Source of the DNA: Bilophila wadsworthia ATCC 49260
Lineage (GTDB): Bacteria; Desulfobacterota; Desulfovibrionia; Desulfovibrionales; Desulfovibrionaceae
DNA length: 27,656 nt
Direction: 5' to 3'
Assembly (NCBI RefSeq): GCF_000701705.1
Contig: NZ_JNJP01000052.1
Location: 1 to 27,656 of the forward strand
Shown here: one piece after another, positions 1-5,082 of the stretch
Numbering within the stretch: the stretch's first letter is position 1
Layout: every line of letters starts with the position of its first letter
The notes under the pieces: model-generated
Seen by the model: only the letters and a program-made list of their open reading frames with translations
The model's database searches: none
What the model was told of the DNA's origin: nothing
Translations under genes and position numbers: made by a program

Positions 1-429
1 GTGCCGGGGCTCGGGCTTATGGATCTGCGCTCGACCTTCGCAGCCGACAAGACGCTCGTGCGCGTGGCCCGCGCTGAAACCCCGCTCGGCGTGCCCTCCG
101 GCGGCTATGAAATCCACCACGGCCTCACCGATCATGGCCCTTCGGCCCTGCCGCTGTTCCTGCGGGCCGACCGCGCCTATCCTTCCGAAGCGGAGCGCAT
201 CTGCGGCTATGTCTCGGGGCGGCGATGGGCCACCTACCTGCACGGCGTCTTTGACGACGATACTTTCCGCCGGACGTGGATCGACCATGTGCGCACCGAT
301 CTGGGCCTGACACCACAAAGGCGCTGCCTTGCGAGCTACGATCTGGAAAAAGCTCTGGACAGACTGGCGGACGTTGTCCGTGCCAATTCGGACATGGAAA
401 CGATTTATCGAAGCATGGGGCTGAAATGA
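1..429 (+). CDS. cobQ: Cobyric acid synthase, C-terminal part (cut by window start)
   Basis: This is the last ~142 codons of cobyric acid synthase, which uses glutamine to amidate four side chains of adenosylcobyrinic acid diamide in the cytoplasm. The frame is open from base 1, so the start lies upstream of the window and the GTG at base 1 is not a real start. The visible part is the end of the class I glutamine amidotransferase-like domain, with the family signature GYEIHHG and the motif TYLHGVFDDD near the C-terminus. The stop overlaps an ATG (ATGA at 426-429) that began the now decayed cbiB, which shows the original operon order. Assignment rests on motifs and on the cobT/cobS/cobU neighbours. 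Confidence 0.9.
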   Translation: MPGLGLMDLRSTFAADKTLVRVARAETPLGVPSGGYEIHHGLTDHGPSALPLFLRADRAYPSEAERICGYVSGRRWATYLHGVFDDDTFRRTWIDHVRTDLGLTPQRRCLASYDLEKALDRLADVVRANSDMETIYRSMGLK

Positions 430-789
430 ACCCCTCCGGACTCGCACTACTGCCTGCCGCGCTCCCAATGGACTGCCTGTTCGGGGAACCGCAGAATAGG
501 ATCCATCCCGTCTGCCTGAAGGGGCACTGTCCACCCGTCTCGCTCCCCTACTCCGGCGCACCCCCAACACGCGGATGTTCTCGGCCGGAGCGCAGGGGAA
601 ACCCGGCGGCCTCGCCGCATACGGCGGGCGGATCGTCAATCATCTATGGCTAGGGGACGGAACCACGGCACCTTCACGGACACATTTTTCTCGCCATACG
701 TCTTGGTCTGGCACGGGGTCGTCTTTACTCTTTTTGAAGCCTTCAACATCGGCATGATCGGCATAGGCCTGGCACTGCTGCAGGGCTAA
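426..789 (+). pseudogene. cbiB: Remnant of cbiB/cobD (adenosylcobinamide-phosphate synthase)
   Basis: The ATG at 426 overlaps the cobQ stop and opens a frame with LLPAALPMDCLFGEP...HPVCLKG, which resembles the CbiB N-terminus (a hydrophobic stretch, then GDP/GEP and HPV). About 30 codons later the similarity stops. A second frame, around 557-665, reads TPNTRMFSAG...YGGRIVNHLWLGDG, like the CbiB C-terminal region (SPN...YGG...WLGDG). A third frame, 646-789, ends in a hydrophobic stretch. Intact CbiB is about 300 residues, so roughly 200 residues are missing and at least two frame changes are needed. CbiB attaches aminopropanol to cobyric acid, so loss here implies another copy elsewhere or a changed pathway. 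The assignment rests on short motif matches only. Confidence 0.6.
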
Positions 790-860
790 CCCCCGGCAGC
801 CTCTTGGGAAAGCGGTAGCGTCTGCCGCCGGAGAAAACCTCAAACACAAAGGAAGGCATG

Positions 861-1895
861 ATGAACAACCTGACGATTCCCGCCTATTCGGAACAGGCCG
901 CGCAGGCCGTGAAAGAACGGCTCGACAGCCTTGCGAAAGTCCCCGGAAGCCTCGGCAAGCTTGAGGAACTCGCCATCCGCCTTGCCGGGATAACCGGGCG
1001 GACACGCCCATCCTTCCCCAAAAAATCCGTGGTTCTGTTCGCCGCCGACCACGACATCACCCTCAAGGGCGTGAGCGCCACCGGGCAGGAAGTGACCGAA
1101 ATTCAGGTCCGCAACTTCCTCAAGGGCGGAGGTACGATCAACGCCTTCTGCCGCAATGCTGGGGCTAGCCTTACCGTAGTGGATGTGGGCATAAAGGGCG
1201 ATGTCGGCGGTGCCGAGGGGCTTGTCCGGCGCAAGGTCGTCCACGCGGCACGCGACTTCAGTGAAGGCCCCGCCATGACTCGAGAAGAAGCGCTGGCCTG
1301 CGTGCAGGTGGGCATCGACATGGCCCATGAAGAAGCGAAAAAAGGTGTCACCCTGTTGTCCGCCGGAGAAATGGGCATCGGCAACACCTCGCCTTCCTCT
1401 GCGGTTGCCGCTGTGCTGACCGGAGCACCAGTTGAAGGGGTCACGGGCATCGGCTCCGGCATCCCATCCGAACGTGTCCGGCATAAGGCCGAACTCATCC
1501 GGCAGGGCATTGAACGCAACCGCCCCAATCCCGCAGACGCGGTGGACGTACTGGCCAAAGTCGGCGGGCCTGAGCTCGGCGCGATGGCGGGCTTGATGCT
1601 CGGTGGCGCGTCACTGCGCATCCCCGTGGTGGTGGACGGCTTCATCGCCGGAGCAGCTGCGGCCATTGCCATCGGCATCCGGCCCGGCGTGCGCGACATG
1701 CTTGTGGGTTCGCATTCGTCCTTTGAACCGGGCCACCGCATCCTCATGAATCACCTCAATATCCCCACTTACTTGGATCTGGGGCTGCGTCTCGGCGAAG
1801 GCACGGGCGCGGTGCTCCTCTACCCTCTTATTGATGCTTCCGTGCGTATTCTCACCGAAATGCGAACGCTCAAAGAACTGGATATCAACCGATGA
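861..1895 (+). CDS. cobT: Nicotinate-nucleotide:dimethylbenzimidazole phosphoribosyltransferase
   Basis: CobT makes alpha-ribazole phosphate from a lower-ligand base and nicotinate mononucleotide for the nucleotide loop of cobalamin. The protein is 344 residues, the usual length for the family. It has the expected N-terminal region (LDSLAKVPGSLGKLEELA), the AADHDIT stretch, GEMGIGNTSPSSAV, and the end motif GEGTGAVLLYPLIDA, which carries the family's catalytic glutamate. Two ATGs lie side by side at 858 and 861. The Shine-Dalgarno AAGGAAGG ends at 856, so 861 has the more workable spacing, though 858 cannot be excluded. The stop overlaps the cobS start (ATGA), which suggests translational coupling. 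Confidence 0.95.
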   Translation: MNNLTIPAYSEQAAQAVKERLDSLAKVPGSLGKLEELAIRLAGITGRTRPSFPKKSVVLFAADHDITLKGVSATGQEVTEIQVRNFLKGGGTINAFCRNAGASLTVVDVGIKGDVGGAEGLVRRKVVHAARDFSEGPAMTREEALACVQVGIDMAHEEAKKGVTLLSAGEMGIGNTSPSSAVAAVLTGAPVEGVTGIGSGIPSERVRHKAELIRQGIERNRPNPADAVDVLAKVGGPELGAMAGLMLGGASLRIPVVVDGFIAGAAAAIAIGIRPGVRDMLVGSHSSFEPGHRILMNHLNIPTYLDLGLRLGEGTGAVLLYPLIDASVRILTEMRTLKELDINR

Positions 1896-2635
1896 AGTTC
1901 CGCGCCGCCCTCGGCTTCTTCACCCGGCTGCCCGTCGGCTCCGCCCCGCTGCCCCCTACATTCCAGGGCGTGATCGTGTGGCTGCCTGCCATTGGACTTA
2001 TCGTCGGGCTGCTCGCGGCGCTGGCTGTGGCCCTAGCGACCCTGCTCCTGCCCGCCCAGCTCGGCGGGGTCATCGGGTGCCTCGTCTGGGTCTTCATAAC
2101 CGGCGGGTTGCATCTCGACGGCGTGGCGGACTGCGGCGACGGCCTCCTCGTGGAAGCCCCTCCGGAACGGCGGCTGGAAATCATGAAGGACTCCCGACTT
2201 GGCACCTTCGGCGGAGCCGCACTGTTCTTCGTGCTAGCGCTCAAGGCCACGGCACTGTGCACACTGGCGGCGTCGTTCGACGGAAGCTGGAGCGGCCTCC
2301 TCACCCTTGCGGGAGCCTGCTGCATGGCCGGAGCACTGGCGCGAAGCATGGTCTTTCCGGCGATGCACATCCCCTCAGCCCGACCGGGGGGCCTTGGCGC
2401 GGCGCTGCATAATGGCGTGACCAGACGGCATGACATGCTCGCTTTAGGCATCGGCCTCGGCATCTGCGCACTCAATGGCGGGCGCGGGTTCACCGCACTC
2501 ATCGCCGCTCTGCTCGTGGCTTGGCTGTTGTTGTCCGCCGCCCAAAAACGGCTGGGCGGTGTCACCGGCGACGTTTTCGGCTGCCTCATCGAGCTGACGG
2601 AGAGTGCCGTTCTGGTTGCCTGCTGCCTGCGGTAA
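1892..2635 (+). CDS. cobS: Adenosylcobinamide-GDP ribazoletransferase (cobalamin synthase)
   Basis: CobS is the membrane enzyme that joins adenosylcobinamide-GDP with alpha-ribazole (phosphate), the last step of cobalamin assembly. The 247-residue protein is hydrophobic with several membrane segments. It carries the family signatures FFTRLPV near the N-terminus, GGLHLDGVADCGDG (around residues 70-84) and the acidic MKDSRLGTFG that follows. Near the C-terminus is GGVTGDVFG, another conserved loop. The start overlaps the cobT stop by four bases, so the two are almost certainly co-translated. Length and motifs are complete. Confidence 0.95.
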   Translation: MKFRAALGFFTRLPVGSAPLPPTFQGVIVWLPAIGLIVGLLAALAVALATLLLPAQLGGVIGCLVWVFITGGLHLDGVADCGDGLLVEAPPERRLEIMKDSRLGTFGGAALFFVLALKATALCTLAASFDGSWSGLLTLAGACCMAGALARSMVFPAMHIPSARPGGLGAALHNGVTRRHDMLALGIGLGICALNGGRGFTALIAALLVAWLLLSAAQKRLGGVTGDVFGCLIELTESAVLVACCLR

Positions 2636-2685
2636 GGCACACGGAAGGCGGCTTTCCAACTGGTTCCGTTCAACCAACGGGTTGG

Positions 2686-2754
2686 AGCCCTGCTTCTGAG
2701 AGCATCGATAATCCAGTACTCTGGATATCAACGTCCGTTTTCTGAAGCAGGGCT
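2686..2754. repeat. Long inverted repeat with nested hairpin between cobS and cobU
   Basis: AGCCCTGCTTC (2686-2696) is exactly complementary to GAAGCAGGGCT (2744-2754), giving an 11-bp outer stem. Inside it sits a perfect small hairpin, ATCCAG-TACT-CTGGAT (2711-2726). No T-run follows, so it is not a standard intrinsic terminator. It may be a structured RNA or attenuator ahead of cobU. I looked for cobalamin-riboswitch boxes here and found none. Confidence 0.7.
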
Positions 2755-2806
2755 TGAAACACATTCCGCCGACAGCTTCCCATTCTCGGCGTCGGAAAGG
2801 AAAAAG

Positions 2807-3460
2807 ATGATGGAAAAAACGGAGTTGACGCTCTATCTCGGCGGTACGCGAAGCGGTAAAAGTGCACGGGCGGAAGCGCAGGCGCTACGGACGGGCGGCC
2901 CCGTGCTCTACGTCGCCACGGCCGAAGCCAGACCCGACGATCCGTCTATGCATGAAAGGATCCGGCGGCACCGGGACCGCCGCCCGCCGCACTGGAGCAC
3001 ATTGGAGTGCCCTCTGCATCTTGCGAAGCGGATCTCCGTCATGTTCCCGGCCTTTTTTCTCGAAGCCGCTGCCTCCGTTTCTCCGGAGCAACCTCCAGAA
3101 TCCGGCGTGGGCAGCTCTCCCAAGGATGCCGGGGAAGCCGCCCAGGAAAGGCCGACAATCCTGATCGACTGCGTAACGCTGTGGGTGTCGAACATACTGT
3201 TCGCCCTGCCGGAACCGGAGGATCTGACGGCCTTCGAAACCGCCGTACGCACGGAAGTAAACGCGCTGCTCGCCCTGATGGAACGCTCAAACTGCCGATG
3301 GATTCTGGTATCAGGAGAAACCGGGCTCGGCGGCATCGCCTCCGACCGGATCAGCCGTAATTACTGCGACGGCCTCGGTCTTGCCAACCAGCTCATCGCA
3401 GCCAGCGCCCGGAAGGTCTTTCTCGTCGTCGCCGGATGCTCGTTGGTGCTGGCAGAATAA
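2807..3460 (+). CDS. cobU: Adenosylcobinamide kinase / adenosylcobinamide-phosphate guanylyltransferase
   Basis: CobU phosphorylates adenosylcobinamide and then transfers GMP to it, supplying the substrate of CobS. The P-loop GGTRSGKS is at residues 12-19. VATAEARPDDPSMHERIRRHRDRRP is a clear CobU segment that should include the guanylylated-histidine region, and ILIDCVTLWVSN and SGETGLGGI follow. At 217 residues it is longer than the roughly 180 of the Salmonella enzyme. The extra length is a Pro/Ser/Gly-rich insertion around residues 85-120, just before ILIDC. The Shine-Dalgarno AAGGA (2797-2801) serves the ATG at 2807 or the one at 2810. It is separated from cobS by a 171-base structured gap, so expression may not be strictly coupled. 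Confidence 0.93.
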   Translation: MMEKTELTLYLGGTRSGKSARAEAQALRTGGPVLYVATAEARPDDPSMHERIRRHRDRRPPHWSTLECPLHLAKRISVMFPAFFLEAAASVSPEQPPESGVGSSPKDAGEAAQERPTILIDCVTLWVSNILFALPEPEDLTAFETAVRTEVNALLALMERSNCRWILVSGETGLGGIASDRISRNYCDGLGLANQLIAASARKVFLVVAGCSLVLAE

Positions 3461-3500
3461 AAAATGGCCAGCGCCCATATCGCAACAGTCCGACGGCCAC
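3459..3500 (-). terminator. Probable intrinsic terminator for the activase transcript
   Basis: On the minus strand a TGGCC/GGCCA stem (arms at 3495-3499 and 3465-3469) is followed by six T residues (A-run 3459-3464 on the plus strand). It lies about 150 bases beyond the activase stop and overlaps the last bases of convergent cobU. Confidence 0.5.
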
Positions 3501-3570
3501 GGGAACGAACGCTCAGCCCCCACCTTCCCTCTACAAGCGGAACCCCACCGAGTGAGGAGACAGGTTATGT

Positions 3571-3638
3571 GATTCCCCGCGCCCTTCAGTCCACCGGTAC
3601 AAGGCATCCTCCTTGCCGCAAGTTCAGGCGCGGGAATC
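3571..3638. repeat. Inverted repeat between convergent cobU and activase
   Basis: GATTCC-C-CGCGCC (3571-3583) pairs with GGCGCGGGAATC (3627-3638), giving a 12-bp stem with one bulged C. The enclosed 43 bases contain a further short GGCA/TGCC hairpin. No T-run follows on either strand. It may shield the 3' ends of the two convergent transcripts. Confidence 0.6.
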
Positions 3639-3650
3639 TCCCGGAAAGAC

Positions 3651-4541
3651 TCACACTATAGTGACCTTAAGGTCGTATTTGGCAAAACGCTCCAGCGCAG
3701 CGGCGAGTTCCTCCGGCTGGTAGGGAACCATGACCGGATCGGCAAGGTTCAAGGCGGCGTACTTGCTGTGCCCGAACGTATGACACGGCAGCACGTCGAC
3801 CTCGTTGTGCCCGTGCTTATGAAGAAACGCGGCCATCTGCGCGATGTTCTTTTCCGTATCATTGATGCCGGGCATAAGGGGCACGCGGATGTGTAACGCC
3901 TTCTTTGCCTCAAAGAGAGCATGCAGATTCTGGAGGATGAGCACATTGTCGAGCCCGGTCAAACGTTTATGTTCATCCGGATCCATATGTTTACAGTCGA
4001 AGAGGAACAGCTCGACTTGATTCATGATCTTCCTGAAGCGCTCGGGTTCGCAAACACCACAGGTATCCAGACAGATGTGGTAGCCCCGGCGTATGGACGC
4101 GTCGAGCAACCCCAACAGAAACGCTCCCGCCGCTGTGGGCTCGCCGCCGCCAAAGGTCACGCCGCCGCCGGAATTGTCATAAAACAAGCTGTCGCTGTCC
4201 ACGACGCGCATGACTTCTTCCACGGTCATACGTTTTCCGGACATTTCCCGCGCCTTGGAGGGGCAGCTTTCCACGCAGAGGCCGCAATCCGTGCAGATCG
4301 AACGATCCCGGTTGTACACATCGCCGATCTTGACCACGGCACCGTTCGGGCAAACCCGTTCGCAAACGCCGCACCCCACGCATAGATTGGAAAAAAACAT
4401 GAGCTGCGGCTTGAAATTCTGGGATTCGGGGTTGCTGCACCACGGACAGTGCAGCGGGCAGCCTTTGAGAAAGACCGTAGTCCGCAGACCGGGGCCATCC
4501 TTGGTGGACATCCTCTGGATGTTGTACACGATGCCGTCCAT
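3651..4541 (-). CDS. Glycyl radical enzyme activating enzyme (radical SAM)
   Basis: This radical SAM protein should install the glycyl radical on the GRE encoded divergently at 5083. The radical SAM cluster motif CX3CX2C is at Cys28, Cys32 and Cys35 (GCPLHCPWC). Two ferredoxin-like clusters follow, CVGCGVCERVC (Cys54, 57, 60, 64) and CTDCGLCVESC (Cys83, 86, 89, 93), as in activases of the non-PFL GRE families. GGGVTFGGGEP is the SAM-binding GGE-type motif. The protein is 296 residues, a normal length. The start has a good Shine-Dalgarno (AAGGAG, minus strand, 4551-4556). A -24/-12 element lies about 60-70 bases upstream of the start. The partner is inferred from the divergent arrangement, as no other GRE is in the window. 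Confidence 0.95.
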   Translation of the reverse strand: MDGIVYNIQRMSTKDGPGLRTTVFLKGCPLHCPWCSNPESQNFKPQLMFFSNLCVGCGVCERVCPNGAVVKIGDVYNRDRSICTDCGLCVESCPSKAREMSGKRMTVEEVMRVVDSDSLFYDNSGGGVTFGGGEPTAAGAFLLGLLDASIRRGYHICLDTCGVCEPERFRKIMNQVELFLFDCKHMDPDEHKRLTGLDNVLILQNLHALFEAKKALHIRVPLMPGINDTEKNIAQMAAFLHKHGHNEVDVLPCHTFGHSKYAALNLADPVMVPYQPEELAAALERFAKYDLKVTIV

Positions 4542-4612
4542 TTCCTTCGTCTCCTTATTGCGGGGTAGGCATATCTGTATGCAGGAACCGTTTGCCCTTA
4601 TACTTGTCCTTT

Positions 4613-4628
4613 TGCATTTTTGATGCCT
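4613..4628 (-). promoter_or_regulatory. Probable sigma-54 (-24/-12) promoter of the activase
   Basis: Read on the minus strand the sequence is AGGCATCAAAAATGCA, against the consensus TGGCAYRNNNNTTGCW. The invariant GG and GC are present with the exact 10-base gap. Mismatches are the first base and one T of the -12 box, and the Y-R step is only half met. The expected transcript start is near 4601, giving a leader of about 60 bases. Confidence 0.6.
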
Positions 4629-4794
4629 GCTCCGGGTGAATCGGAAAGCCCCTCCCAGCCGTCCGCATACCCCTTCACGGGAAGTGCATACAACATATTA
4701 TAATAACAATATAAAACAGCTTTCAGTCGCTCCTGACTCAAAAAATGGTCGTCTACGCTCCAATGCGACACATTTTCCTACCGCAACGGATCAT

Positions 4795-4809
4795 GCCAGC
4801 TTGGCTGGC
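4795..4809. promoter_or_regulatory. Candidate upstream activator site (palindrome)
   Basis: GCCAGC-TTG-GCTGGC is a perfect 6-3-6 inverted repeat. Its centre is about 175 bases from the activase -24 box and about 195 from the GRE -24 box, a usual distance for a sigma-54 enhancer serving both. The ten bases TTGGCTGGCG recur in the palindrome at 9649-9678, upstream of the sigma-54 activator gene. The role is inferred. Confidence 0.5.
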
Positions 4810-4856
4810 GAAAGGTAAAACTGGAGGCGTCCGTATAACAATAATAAACGCAAAGC

Positions 4857-4872
4857 GTACCAGATTGGGTAC
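4857..4872. promoter_or_regulatory. Second candidate operator (GTACC-N6-GGTAC)
   Basis: GTACC-AGATTG-GGTAC is a perfect 5-6-5 inverted repeat about 130 bases upstream of the GRE -24 box. Another GGTACAG half-site lies at 4900-4906. It could bind the sigma-54 activator or a different regulator. No function can be proved from sequence. Confidence 0.35.
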
Positions 4873-4997
4873 AGATTGTATCGACATGGACAGCAACCCG
4901 GTACAGTGGCGCCCACGATGGGAAACATCTATATTGTGATTTTTATAACTTTATTAAAATAAAACAACTTTCCTCTAAACCCTCTCCTTTCTGGATA

Positions 4998-5013
4998 TGG
5001 CAAACAATTTGCA
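4998..5013 (+). promoter_or_regulatory. Sigma-54 (-24/-12) promoter of the GRE gene
   Basis: TGGCAAACAATTTGCA matches the consensus TGGCAYRNNNNTTGCW at every position except the Y. It is the best sigma-54 promoter in the window. The predicted transcript start is near 5024, leaving a ~59-base leader with the ribosome-binding site AAGGAG just before the GRE start. Confidence 0.82.
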
Positions 5014-5082
5014 TCTACCAAAGCCAAGATACGCCAAATTCAAGGCACATAATGAAAAGCAAAAAAGAAAAGGAGACGTTAT

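Larger units (their letters stand above)
4629..4997. other. AT-rich regulatory gap between the activase and GRE promoters
   Basis: The gap between the two start codons is 541 bases, and it is clearly more AT-rich than the flanking genes, especially at 4690-4740 and 4920-4980. No convincing gene is present. It holds a sigma-54 element facing each way at its edges. Inside are the palindrome GCCAGC-TTG-GCTGGC (4795-4809) and GTACC-AGATTG-GGTAC (4857-4872), the latter overlapping a direct repeat of CAGATTG (4861-4867, 4872-4878). A further GGTACAG lies at 4900-4906. These are candidate activator-binding sites. Confidence 0.6.

Noticed and set aside
3541..3660. Possible cobalamin riboswitch (AGTGAGGAGACAGG resembles the B12 box)
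   Set aside because: The resemblance is partial, the pairing of the box is lost, the other conserved boxes are missing, and no cobalamin gene lies downstream on that strand.
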